64,000 nucleotides of DNA. Source: CALKAL01 sp051846895. GTDB lineage: Bacteria; Bacillota; Bacilli; Bacillales; Alkalibacillaceae. The notes beneath the pieces were generated by a model, which was given only the letters and a program-made list of their open reading frames with translations, searched no databases and was not told the origin of the DNA. Positions 1-7,766 of the stretch are shown here, in pieces. Made by a program: the position numbers and the translations under genes. The stretch covers positions 124,001 through 188,000 of the forward strand of contig JBPYCQ010000003.1 in assembly GCA_051846895.1 (NCBI GenBank). Direction: 5' to 3'. Numbering within the stretch: position 1 is the first letter of the stretch; each line of letters opens with the position of its first letter.

Positions 1-525
1 GCATATCCGATACCCGTTTCATCTCCAAAAGAAAAACAAAAATCTGGAGTTTATGCTATTTTACGTGAAGATATTAGATGGTTAAGATGTGATATAAAAA
101 GTCTGAATTTGTTAGGTAGTGTCCTTGCAAAACAAGAAGCGAAAGAAAACGGGGCTTTTGAAACGATTCAATACCGGGATCAGCAAAATGTAACTGAAGG
201 TAGTTCTTCGAATGTGTTTATTGTAAAAGATGGTGAGCTTTTCACTCATCCGAATAACCATTTTATTTTAAATGGAATTACGAGAAGATATGTCCATTAT
301 TTAGCTGAGACTCTTTCTATTCCATATACAGAAAAGGTCTTCTCTGTACAAGAATTACTTGAAGCTGATGAAGTATTCGTTTCATCAACAACAGCGGAAA
401 TTGTACCCGTGACAAAAATAGAAGACACCGTCATAAATGATGGTCAACCAGGAACAATCACGACTAAACTACTTAATGCTTTTTTTGAAAATATTAATCT
501 TAATAAACTACCAGAACATTTATAA
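1..525 (+). CDS. dat: D-amino-acid aminotransferase, 3' part (5' end outside window)
   Basis: PLP-dependent class IV aminotransferase that interconverts D-alanine and D-glutamate for peptidoglycan precursors. The reading frame is open from base 1, so the gene starts before the window; about the first 110 residues of a ~285-residue family are missing. The stretch DIRWLRCDIKSLNLLG is the family hallmark, and its Lys (bases 97-99) corresponds to the Schiff-base lysine. VTEGSSSN and a C-terminal STTAEIVPV are also conserved. A TTG at 109 would give a shorter protein, but it lies inside the conserved core after the catalytic lysine and cannot be the start. B. subtilis dat (yheM) sits in the same chromosomal segment. 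Confidence 0.93.
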   Translation, partial: AYPIPVSSPKEKQKSGVYAILREDIRWLRCDIKSLNLLGSVLAKQEAKENGAFETIQYRDQQNVTEGSSSNVFIVKDGELFTHPNNHFILNGITRRYVHYLAETLSIPYTEKVFSVQELLEADEVFVSSTTAEIVPVTKIEDTVINDGQPGTITTKLLNAFFENINLNKLPEHL

Positions 526-649
526 AATACTTAAATATTACTCTTATTTTAGACCGATTGCATTCTACTAGGTAGAAAGCAGGAATAAATCCTTTTTTGA
601 ATCATAGTTTCATGCTAATATGAGATTAGAATATGAAGGAGGGATTATT

Positions 650-913
650 TTGGCGATTATTGCTGAAGCGACACCAAATCCAAACGCAATGAAATTCACT
701 TCTAATAAAATTATTTTTGAAGGTGACGACAGTGTATCTGTCATGGCTGGTGAGACGAGTGAACATGACGTACTTAATGAACTAATGAAGGTTGATGGAG
801 TTGACAATGTTTTCGGCTATCATAACTTCATTACAGTGAACAAAACATTTGATGCAGAATGGAATTCTTTAATTCCAACAGTAGAAAAGATAATGGAAGA
901 TCACGGGTATTAA
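650..913 (+). CDS. NifU N-terminal (Nfu_N/Scaffold_N) domain protein
   Basis: An 87-residue single-domain protein. The opening AEATPNPNAMKFTSN is the Nfu_N signature of small proteins linked to Fe-S cluster handling. No Cys-X-X-Cys pair of the NifU C-terminal domain is present, so a scaffold role is inferred from family only. I chose the TTG at 650 because a strong GAAGGAGGG (635-643) lies 6 nt upstream. The in-frame ATG at 620 lies before that site and would make the Shine-Dalgarno part of the coding region. A hairpin terminator follows at 931. Confidence 0.8.
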   Translation: MAIIAEATPNPNAMKFTSNKIIFEGDDSVSVMAGETSEHDVLNELMKVDGVDNVFGYHNFITVNKTFDAEWNSLIPTVEKIMEDHGY

Positions 914-930
914 TATTCAATCAAATGTTA

Positions 931-957
931 ACGGCTTACAATTGGTAAGCCGTTTTT
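931..957 (+). terminator. Rho-independent terminator of the Nfu_N gene
   Basis: Nine-base-pair stem (931-939 with 945-953), 5-nt loop and a T run to 957. It closes the upstream plus-strand gene, so repeat array A begins outside the transcript. Confidence 0.85.
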
Positions 958-973
958 ACTTTGCACTTAATTT

Positions 974-1118
974 TATCAGCCAATTTTGAACAGTTATCAG
1001 CCAATTCGAGACATTTCTCAGCCAACTTTGAGGTGTTATCAGCCAGTTCGAGCCATTTCTCGGCCAATTATCAAATTTATCAGCCAATGATTAACTTATC
1101 AGCCAAATTTCAAAAGAC
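974..1118 (+). repeat. Array A: seven-unit 21-bp-phased intergenic repeat, TATCAGCCAATT family
   Basis: Seven cores resembling TATCAGCCAATT begin at 974, 995, 1016, 1037, 1058, 1078 and 1097, a spacing of 21, 21, 21, 21, 20 and 19. Units 3 and 5 begin TCTC instead of TATC. The ~9 nt after each core vary. The array fills the gap between the terminators of two convergent genes. Arrays at 28731 and 48999 have the same core and exactly the same spacing series. No ribosome binding site or persistent frame supports a protein. Confidence 0.9.
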
Positions 1119-1165
1119 ATTAATCTGAATCAAGAAACGTTATACCCCATGGTTTAACTTCAATG

Positions 1166-1190
1166 AAAAAAGTACGGGATCTCCCGTACT
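1166..1190 (-). terminator. Terminator of the BsuPI/Gmad2 lipoprotein gene
   Basis: A 20-bp palindrome at 1171-1190 (AGTACGGGA arms) followed on the minus strand by five Ts (1166-1170). The hairpin begins within the stop codon. Confidence 0.85.
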
Positions 1191-2068
1191 TAATTATTTA
1201 AGTTCTCTAATACAACGTTATGATACCCCTCTGGTTGCCCTGTTTTAGCACTTTCAAAATAAAGCACTAGCATGAGCACGCCATAACTAGGCATTTTATC
1301 CTCACTAATTTCAATGTCTAATTCAAATGTTCCCCATTCAGGAGCTCCTGCAGTTTGAACAGTTTGCTCTTCAACTAAAATATGATGTCCATCCTCAACA
1401 TTATACTGAAATACTCCTTCAAAAACACGTGCTTCACCTGTCACTGTATAGCTTCCATTTGTACCTGAAACTTTAATATTTCTAAAATGTTCACTATCAG
1501 CAATTTCATCTTGCTCATTTTGTGATTCAGTGCTTTCTATGACAGGAACAGAAATAGTTGTTTGATCGTTTAATAAATTTTGCTCAAGATCATTTCCTTC
1601 AACACCATGTAATACTAACTCAATGTCGACATCATAATCTTTTGCTTCAACACGCTGACCGTCTTTTGTGTAATCCCATTTTTCTTCCCAAGTCTTTACA
1701 TCACCAGGTTCCAATGTTTCTGTAATCAATGCTAACGTAAATGCTTTATCTTCAGAATAACGATAAACTTCTTCATTTGTCTCTTGGTCTTTTACCACTA
1801 TTTCAAATTGTTGACCAGAAGAAAATGATAAGTCAATTGGCTCTTCGCCTTTATTTTCTAGACTCATTTTAAAAGAGACCGAATTTACGTCTGTTTTGAC
1901 ATCTGTGCTAAAAGAAAGTTGTTCTAAATACTGTTCAATATCGTTATTTTGCTCTACTTCTCCCCCACTTTTTTTCTGACTATCTTCTTGTTTGTCTTCA
2001 TCATTCGTTGAAGTTCCACAAGCCCCTAATACAAGTACAAGTGATATTAATATCAAGAACTTTTTCAT
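1190..2068 (-). CDS. Lipoprotein with BsuPI and Gmad2 domains
   Basis: A 292-residue predicted lipoprotein: a short hydrophobic N-terminus ends in the lipobox LGAC, followed by a charged Asp/Glu/Lys linker. Residues ~45-155 resemble the BsuPI domain (named after an intracellular proteinase inhibitor of B. subtilis), with SFKMSLENKGEEPI and WEEKWDYTKDG. The C-terminal ~95 residues look like Gmad2, an immunoglobulin-like domain seen in sporulation/germination proteins (GSYTVTGEARVFEG, GTFELDIEI). The start at 2068 follows GGAGGA by 7 nt; an ATG at 2083 overlaps that site. The target is unknown; a surface-binding role is inference. Confidence 0.8.
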   Translation of the reverse strand: MKKFLILISLVLVLGACGTSTNDEDKQEDSQKKSGGEVEQNNDIEQYLEQLSFSTDVKTDVNSVSFKMSLENKGEEPIDLSFSSGQQFEIVVKDQETNEEVYRYSEDKAFTLALITETLEPGDVKTWEEKWDYTKDGQRVEAKDYDVDIELVLHGVEGNDLEQNLLNDQTTISVPVIESTESQNEQDEIADSEHFRNIKVSGTNGSYTVTGEARVFEGVFQYNVEDGHHILVEEQTVQTAGAPEWGTFELDIEISEDKMPSYGVLMLVLYFESAKTGQPEGYHNVVLENLNN

Positions 2069-2131
2069 GATAAAATCCTCCATCTCTTTATTTTGATTTC
2101 AATGAATTAGTCGAAAGTAATATCGTTAAAG

Positions 2132-2986
2132 TTACACTTTTTCATCTTCTTTACGGAAAAAGCCGAATATTCCCGTAGTTTGGACGATATTTGTAAATGC
2201 ACTGGGATCAACTTCTTTAACAACTTTTTGTAAATCATAGAGCTCATATCTTGTAATGACAATCATTAATAATTCCCTTGATTCATCTGTAAAAGCTCCT
2301 CTGGCAGGTACACTCGTAATTCCACGCACTAATCTGTTATGAATGGCTTTCGTCAACTCTTTTCCTTTAGTAGTAACAATCATAGCAGTTAACTTTTCAT
2401 GTCTTGTATGGAGCGCATCGATTACCCGTGTTGTGACATAGAGCGTTACTAATGTATATAATGCCTTCTCAGGATCATAAAGCCACCCTGCAAAAAAGAT
2501 AATTAACGCATTTAACGTTAAGAAATAGACACCTATTGGTCGATCCTTCAAGCGTGATAACACCATTGCAACAATGTCCATCCCGCCAGTAGAAGCCCCC
2601 CACTTCAACGTCAATCCAACTCCGACACCAGCAATGACACCACCAAATACGGCATTTAATAAGATATCATTAGCTAAATGACTAGTTGGGATTGTTTCTA
2701 AAAAAATAGTTGTAAATGTTACGGATAACGCACTATAAATAGTAAAAGTTTTACCAACTCGAAACCAGCCTAAAATAGCAACTGGAATGTTTAGTAAAAA
2801 TAAAATAATACCCATTCCAATTTGAACATTAAAAAAATCGCTTAGTACACTTGATGTCAACTGTGCAATTCCTGTAAATCCACTTGCATAAACATTAGCT
2901 TCGATCAGAAAGAAATTTAATGAAATGGCACTTAATAATGCACCTATTACAACAATTAAAAATCTTTTTAATTCAAATATAAACAT
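2132..2986 (-). CDS. yitT: YitT family membrane protein (DUF161 + DUF2179)
   Basis: A 284-residue protein with about five N-terminal membrane segments, the family motif WGASTGGMD near residue 150, and a soluble C-terminal DUF2179 domain (RGITSVPARGAF). Function in the family is unsettled. The start at 2986 has AAGGAGGT just upstream; an earlier in-frame ATG at 3016 precedes that site. It is divergent from a DegV gene, which recalls the yitS-yitT pair of B. subtilis and is why I use this symbol. A paralogue lies at 42728. Confidence 0.82.
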   Translation of the reverse strand: MFIFELKRFLIVVIGALLSAISLNFFLIEANVYASGFTGIAQLTSSVLSDFFNVQIGMGIILFLLNIPVAILGWFRVGKTFTIYSALSVTFTTIFLETIPTSHLANDILLNAVFGGVIAGVGVGLTLKWGASTGGMDIVAMVLSRLKDRPIGVYFLTLNALIIFFAGWLYDPEKALYTLVTLYVTTRVIDALHTRHEKLTAMIVTTKGKELTKAIHNRLVRGITSVPARGAFTDESRELLMIVITRYELYDLQKVVKEVDPSAFTNIVQTTGIFGFFRKEDEKV

Positions 2987-3015
2987 AGTGACCTCCTTAA
3001 AAACTTTCGATAACA

Positions 3016-3044
3016 TTGACGTAAGTCTAAAGTACGATTAAACT
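3016..3044 (+). promoter_or_regulatory. Candidate sigma-A promoter of yitS
   Basis: TTGACG (3016-3021), 17-nt spacer, TAAACT (3039-3044), 40 nt upstream of the yitS start. The -10 is only a fair match. Confidence 0.45.
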
Positions 3045-3083
3045 AAATATTAATAATAAACTGATATTTATAGGAGGAACCAA

Positions 3084-3944
3084 ATGAACGTTCAAATTGT
3101 TGTTGATTCCGCTACTGACTTACCAAAACACTATTATACTGATTTTTCCCTAGAAATGGTACCTTTAATCGTCCATTTAGATGGACAAGACTATTTAGAT
3201 GTGGAAGCTATTGATCCAAAGACTGTTTACGATGCGATGCGTGAAGGTAAAAGTCCGAAAACAGCACAAGCAACACCGGAATCTTTTTATCAAATCTTTA
3301 AAAAATATGCTGAGGATAAAGTCCCTGTCATTTATTTAGGCTTTTCATCTGAGTTATCGGGTACCTATCAAAGTTCTGTTATTGCTAAACAACAAGTGTT
3401 AGAAGAATATCCTGATGCAGAAATATATACAATTGATACAAAAGCAGCCTCTATGGGATATGGGCTAATTGCTTATCACGCCGCAAAGCTTGCAAAAGAA
3501 GGCGGGACAGTTCAAGACATTTTAGATATAGCTAATCATTATGTCAGTCATATGGAGCATATCTTTACTGTCGACGATCTAGAATATTTACAACGCGGGG
3601 GTCGAGTAAGTAAAACACAAGCTTTCGTTGGAGGACTATTAAAAATTAAACCACTTCTTCATGTTGACGAAGGTAAGCTTGTCCCATTAGAGAAAATTCG
3701 TGGGGCAAATAAAGTTTTAAAACGAATGGTTGACCTAATGAAAGAACGTGGTGAAAATTTAGACGAGCAAACAATTGCCATCACACATGGTGATAACGAA
3801 GAAAGCGCACAAAAATTAAAAGAATTAATCGTACAAGAAGGCGTTAATCCAAAAGATATTATTATCAGTGATATTGGTGCGGTTATTGGTGCTCATGCCG
3901 GACCTGGCACGATTGCGTTATTTTTCTTAAATAAAACAAAATAG
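3084..3944 (+). CDS. yitS: DegV family fatty-acid-binding protein
   Basis: A 286-residue cytoplasmic DegV (EDD-fold) protein. Members bind a fatty acid in a cleft and can act as the FakB subunit that presents the acyl chain to a fatty acid kinase. Visible features are the start VQIVVDSATDLP, SSELSGTYQS around residue 90, the central YLQRGGRVSKTQ and the C-terminal GAVIGAHAGPGT. A clear AGGAGG lies upstream. It is divergently transcribed from yitT. Confidence 0.88.
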   Translation: MNVQIVVDSATDLPKHYYTDFSLEMVPLIVHLDGQDYLDVEAIDPKTVYDAMREGKSPKTAQATPESFYQIFKKYAEDKVPVIYLGFSSELSGTYQSSVIAKQQVLEEYPDAEIYTIDTKAASMGYGLIAYHAAKLAKEGGTVQDILDIANHYVSHMEHIFTVDDLEYLQRGGRVSKTQAFVGGLLKIKPLLHVDEGKLVPLEKIRGANKVLKRMVDLMKERGENLDEQTIAITHGDNEESAQKLKELIVQEGVNPKDIIISDIGAVIGAHAGPGTIALFFLNKTK

Positions 3945-3953
3945 ATAGTTAAA

Positions 3954-3989
3954 AAAGCTGTACATAAGGAAATCCCTTAGTACAGCTTT
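3954..3989. terminator. Bidirectional terminator between yitS and the GH13-like gene
   Basis: Ten-base-pair stem (AAAGCTGTAC with GTACAGCTTT) with T-rich sequence on the 3' side of both strands, placed between two convergent genes. Confidence 0.8.
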
Positions 3990-3998
3990 CATTTTAAT

Positions 3999-5360
3999 TT
4001 ATTGATGTCTTTTTTTGCGATACATGACGATTGAAAAAATAATGAATATTGACATGACTCCACCGAAGACTAAAACCATCGGCCAATAGATGCCACTATC
4101 AGGTTGAACATTGAATACGTTTGACGCTTCACGTTCCACTGCAACGGTATATGTCCCATCGTCATTTTCACGAACTAAATCATTAATAATTAATCCGCGT
4201 AATTCTAAACCGGGCCCTAGATCTATATCAACATGCTTGATTGTATCACTTAAATTAATAGCAACAACAGTCGTTTCTTTTTCAAAAGACCGTTCATAAA
4301 CTAAAAAGCTATCTTCAGCATATAAAATATTCAAATCCCCTTTTGCAAGAGATGGTCGCTTTTTCATCGTACCAGTGATCTTTTCCATATGCTTAATGAT
4401 TTGATCATCGCCTGTTAAGAAAGTCATCATCTTGTTATTAGATAAATCTTCAGCAAATCCACCTAAAGCAACCTCAGAGCCTTGAAATATTAACACATCA
4501 TTTGGCATGGTCAATAAATATGTTAAGGCTAATTTCCAATGGGTTACAGGATGATAATCGTTTAAATCAACACTATTGGCAAAACGATCCGTATGATAAA
4601 GATCTAAATAGTGAATGATGTCTTCGTTAAATGTTTCTTCAGATTGTAATAACGGCTCTAAAGATTTGTTTGTCTGGCTAAAAATATCGACAGCTTTGTC
4701 ACGAAAAGCCGGAGAAACGATTTTATCAAAGCCTTCCTCTAAATAATCATTCACTTGAACATCTGAACGACTCACTTCACCAATTAATAATTGATCATCA
4801 AAAGCTTGACCAAAACTTTCATATAAACTATTCGGCAATCCGTCTACAATGGAAAGATATAAACCTGCAATAGGAACATCATTAACCAAAGATTTAGCAA
4901 TATTAACTAAATTAGAAGTTGCCTCTTCATCCCCATTATTTAAAATATAATCCTCATCAATTGGGAAATGGAGCACCACTTCTATATCTTCTTTGTTAAA
5001 TGCGTCAACTAACTTCTTAAGTGCTTCTTCATCACCGAAAGTCGGTTGAATACGTTCATAATTAACTTGGTCAAACCCTGAAAATGTCTCACTTTCAAAG
5101 ATTGGAGATAAAATAACATGTGTTACACCAATCTGTTTAAAATGATCCATACGTTTTAATATACCGGCAAAATCACCACCATGATGAGCGTTTGGATCTT
5201 CAATATTTACATCGGCCGTATTCTCCATATCATTTTGGAAACGGTCAACCATAATGTAGTAATATATATCTTTGCTATCCTGTTGTGCTAATAAAGGTGC
5301 TGGATTAAATATACTCATTATTAAAACAAATGCTGTTAAAAGTCCAGTCACTTTTTTCAT
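3999..5360 (-). CDS. Membrane-anchored alpha-amylase (GH13) family protein, catalytic residues replaced
   Basis: A 453-residue exported protein: signal peptide (1-26), GH13-like barrel, C-terminal membrane segment (~427-447) and a basic KKRHQ tail. Barrel markers include YYIMVDRFQND, HHGGDFAGILKRMDHF and IGVTHVILSPIFES. The catalytic motifs are degenerate. The nucleophile region normally GFRxD reads GLYLS (S170), and the region normally FxxNHDxxRF reads YLDLYHTDRF (H256 at the Asp position). The GE of the acid/base motif remains (E195). I infer a binding or structural pseudo-enzyme. It lies 30 nt downstream of yisL on the same strand and may be cotranscribed with it. Confidence 0.8.
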   Translation of the reverse strand: MKKVTGLLTAFVLIMSIFNPAPLLAQQDSKDIYYYIMVDRFQNDMENTADVNIEDPNAHHGGDFAGILKRMDHFKQIGVTHVILSPIFESETFSGFDQVNYERIQPTFGDEEALKKLVDAFNKEDIEVVLHFPIDEDYILNNGDEEATSNLVNIAKSLVNDVPIAGLYLSIVDGLPNSLYESFGQAFDDQLLIGEVSRSDVQVNDYLEEGFDKIVSPAFRDKAVDIFSQTNKSLEPLLQSEETFNEDIIHYLDLYHTDRFANSVDLNDYHPVTHWKLALTYLLTMPNDVLIFQGSEVALGGFAEDLSNNKMMTFLTGDDQIIKHMEKITGTMKKRPSLAKGDLNILYAEDSFLVYERSFEKETTVVAINLSDTIKHVDIDLGPGLELRGLIINDLVRENDDGTYTVAVEREASNVFNVQPDSGIYWPMVLVFGGVMSIFIIFSIVMYRKKRHQ

Positions 5361-5390
5361 ATTATTCAGCTCACTTTTTTAAAAAAAGTT

Positions 5391-5765
5391 TTATGGTAAA
5401 ATTCCAAGTGGTAAACGTCCGAACCCTAATGCGAGTACTAGTATTAACGCTAAAACTAATTGTAGCCATCCACTGAAAGCTGACTTATCTTTTTTCACTT
5501 TAGCTAAGACGATTTCCATTGCGGCAATTACCCAAACACCTGCTACTGATTTAATAATGGATTCAGCTAAAAGATTTCCTGTCAATCCGAAATAATGTCT
5601 GAAAAATAAATCTAAACCAGATAATAAAATTAATAAGTAAAAAACTCTTAAAACCATATGTGTAATCTTTGCGGCTTTAGCCTTGTCCTCTTTTTTCATT
5701 AACGATAATACGACGACAAATAATATAATGGCAATTACCCACGTCGTAATATGCATATGTGTCAT
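5391..5765 (-). CDS. yisL: YisL family (UPF0344/DUF1516) membrane protein
   Basis: A 124-residue protein with four predicted membrane helices. The start MTHMHITTWVIAIILF and the KITHMVLRVFYLLILLSG segment match the YisL family. A good AAGGAGG precedes the ATG. Role unknown. In B. subtilis yisL lies in the same general segment near gerP. Confidence 0.88.
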   Translation of the reverse strand: MTHMHITTWVIAIILFVVVLSLMKKEDKAKAAKITHMVLRVFYLLILLSGLDLFFRHYFGLTGNLLAESIIKSVAGVWVIAAMEIVLAKVKKDKSAFSGWLQLVLALILVLALGFGRLPLGILP

Positions 5766-5842
5766 TTTTTCTACCTCCTTATACTTCTATTTATTATCCT
5801 ACCATTTTTTATATTAATATGCTTAATAAATAGTTGACAACT

Positions 5843-5871
5843 TTGAAACAAATCATACAAAAGGGTATAAT
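5843..5871 (+). promoter_or_regulatory. Sigma-A promoter of rocD
   Basis: TTGAAA (5843-5848), 17-nt spacer, perfect TATAAT (5866-5871), 38 nt before the rocD start. A TTGACA at 5834 is too far from this -10 (26 nt). Confidence 0.75.
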
Positions 5872-5908
5872 AACAACGAGTAAGATGAACTCATGTAGGA
5901 GGGATTTA

Positions 5909-7096
5909 ATGTTTAACAGTGAAAGTATTATTAAACAGACCGAACAATACGGGGCAAGAAACTATTTGCCTTTGCCAATTGTCGTGTCCAAAGCTGAAGG
6001 TATTTGGGTTGAAGACCCAGAAGGAAATCGTTATTTAGATATGTTAAGTGCTTATTCAGCGGTAAACCAAGGACACCGCCATCCAAAAATTATTCAAGCA
6101 TTAAAAGATCAAGCCGATCGCGTCACACTTACATCGAGAGCATTCCATAATGATCAACTTGGTCCATGGTATGAGAAAATTTGTAAGCTTACGAATAAAG
6201 AATTGGCCCTACCGATGAATACAGGAGCAGAAGCTGTTGAAACAGCTATAAAAGCAACACGTCGTTGGGGGTATGATGTTAAGGGAATCCCTGACGGAAA
6301 AGCAGAAATTATCGCATGCGTTGGAAATTTTCATGGCCGAACAATGACAGCGGTTTCATTATCGTCTGAAGAAGAATACAAACGTGGATTTGGTCCGATG
6401 TTACCTGGAATTAAACTTATTCCGTACGGTGATGCAGAAGCTTTGAAGGAAGCCATTAATGAAAATACGGCTGGATTTTTACTTGAACCGATTCAAGGTG
6501 AAGCAGGGATTGTCATTCCACCTGAAGGTTTCTTAAAAGAAGCTTATGACATTTGTAAAGAAAATAATGTACTATTTATTGCAGATGAAATTCAAGCAGG
6601 ACTTGCTCGTACTGGTAAAATGTTTGCATGTGACTGGGAAAACGTTGAGCCCGACATCCTTATTTTAGGAAAAGCACTTGGCGGAGGGGTATTCCCAATA
6701 TCTTGTGTGGTTGCTAATGAAGATATTCTTGGTGTCTTTAACCCTGGCTCTCATGGGTCTACTTTTGGTGGGAATCCGCTTGCATGTGCCGTTTCGATTG
6801 CAGCACTTGATGTACTTGTTGACGAAAAGTTAGCGGACCGTTCACTTGAGTTAGGTGAATATATGCTTGAGGAACTTAGAAAAATTGATAACCCAATTAT
6901 TAAAGAAGTTCGTGGAAAAGGGTTATTCATCGGAGTTGAACTAACTGAATCCGCAAGACCGTATTGCGAACAGTTAAAGGAAAAAGGTCTACTATGTAAA
7001 GAAACTCACGAAAATGTCATCCGTTTCGCACCACCTTTAATTATTGAAAAAGATGATCTTATATGGGCGATTGACAAGATAAAAGAAGTATTATAA
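5909..7096 (+). CDS. rocD: Ornithine aminotransferase
   Basis: A 395-residue PLP-dependent class III aminotransferase that converts ornithine and 2-oxoglutarate to glutamate-5-semialdehyde and glutamate in arginine/ornithine catabolism. Seen: MLSAYSAVNQGHRHP, MNTGAEAVETAIK, the cofactor-binding IADEIQAGLARTG, and the PLP lysine in LGKALGGG (codon 255). The start at 5909 has TAGGAGGG immediately upstream. The longer frame from 5834 runs through the promoter and is not used. It is monocistronic here, without rocEF neighbours. Confidence 0.95.
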   Translation: MFNSESIIKQTEQYGARNYLPLPIVVSKAEGIWVEDPEGNRYLDMLSAYSAVNQGHRHPKIIQALKDQADRVTLTSRAFHNDQLGPWYEKICKLTNKELALPMNTGAEAVETAIKATRRWGYDVKGIPDGKAEIIACVGNFHGRTMTAVSLSSEEEYKRGFGPMLPGIKLIPYGDAEALKEAINENTAGFLLEPIQGEAGIVIPPEGFLKEAYDICKENNVLFIADEIQAGLARTGKMFACDWENVEPDILILGKALGGGVFPISCVVANEDILGVFNPGSHGSTFGGNPLACAVSIAALDVLVDEKLADRSLELGEYMLEELRKIDNPIIKEVRGKGLFIGVELTESARPYCEQLKEKGLLCKETHENVIRFAPPLIIEKDDLIWAIDKIKEVL

Positions 7097-7132
7097 AAAA
7101 AAGAAGGTATCGGAGAATATTCGATACCTTCT
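7094..7132 (-). terminator. Terminator after the GDYXXLXY/36-residue genes
   Basis: Eleven-base-pair stem (7102-7112 with 7122-7132). The T run is on the minus strand (A run at 7094-7102), so it mainly serves the minus operon; it may also end the rocD transcript less efficiently. Confidence 0.7.
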
Positions 7133-7140
7133 CTTATGAC

Positions 7141-7251
7141 TTATTTTGTCTGAAATACGTTTTTAATTACATTTTCCCATACCCATGCCGAATCAATGAG
7201 ACCAATAACAAGTACCCAAATACTTATTTTCTTAATATGTTCCTTGGTCAT
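7141..7251 (-). CDS. Small (36-residue) predicted membrane peptide
   Basis: ATG-started 36-codon frame: KEHIKKISIWVLVIGLIDSA gives a basic N-terminus and one hydrophobic segment, then an amphipathic tail ending in FQTK. It begins 2 nt after the stop of the GDYXXLXY gene, whose last codons contain GAGGT as a possible Shine-Dalgarno, so translation may be coupled. A terminator follows directly. No family recognised. Supported by operon position, start context and terminator, not by homology. Confidence 0.5.
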   Translation of the reverse strand: MTKEHIKKISIWVLVIGLIDSAWVWENVIKNVFQTK

Positions 7252-7253
7252 AA

Positions 7254-7766
7254 TTACTCAACCTCTTCCACGCTCAAAATCTTTTTTTGCCCCCATGGTG
7301 ATAAAGCAATTGTCACAACCATTCGCCCTTGATGACGATCGAATTTTTCGCCACTGTTCTGTTCAATATAAAATCGATTAACACCCAAATTAACATGATG
7401 AACATTCTCATAATCTTGATATAAATAACGGCCCTTCATGACGACTTCATCACCGTGTGCATCCATTCTTTTATCCGATGCGGCCTTTACTTGATAAATT
7501 CCATTTTCATTCGGTGTTAATAAAATATAAATGACTTGATTATTTTTGACATCACCAGATGCGAACCAATTTTCCGGACGAATCCGTTCTGCTACATAAT
7601 TTAACTGAACATAATCCCCATAAAAGACATCGCGCGGATCATACGGTTCTGTCTGCAACTCGATAATATCCCCGAACTTCTCAATTAAGTAACTTGATGC
7701 TGTCATCCCAGCTAACAACAAGACTTGGAGTGTGACAGTTACTATTAGCAATCGTTTACGCATCAT
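7254..7766 (-). CDS. GDYXXLXY domain protein
   Basis: A 170-residue protein with one N-terminal membrane segment and the motif FYGDYVQLNY, which names the GDYXXLXY family (PF14345). The rest is probably an extracytoplasmic beta-rich domain. The ATG at 7766 overlaps the stop of the DUF2157 gene (TGATG). Genes of this family commonly follow DUF2157 or DUF4401 genes, as here. Function unknown. Confidence 0.82.
   Translation of the reverse strand: MMRKRLLIVTVTLQVLLLAGMTASSYLIEKFGDIIELQTEPYDPRDVFYGDYVQLNYVAERIRPENWFASGDVKNNQVIYILLTPNENGIYQVKAASDKRMDAHGDEVVMKGRYLYQDYENVHHVNLGVNRFYIEQNSGEKFDRHQGRMVVTIALSPWGQKKILSVEEVE

Noticed and set aside
974..1118. CRISPR array
   Set aside because: The conserved part is only ~9-12 nt with spacers of similar length, and no cas genes are in the window.
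5834..5839. TTGACA as -35 of rocD
   Set aside because: 26 nt from the TATAAT; TTGAAA at 5843 has correct 17-nt spacing.
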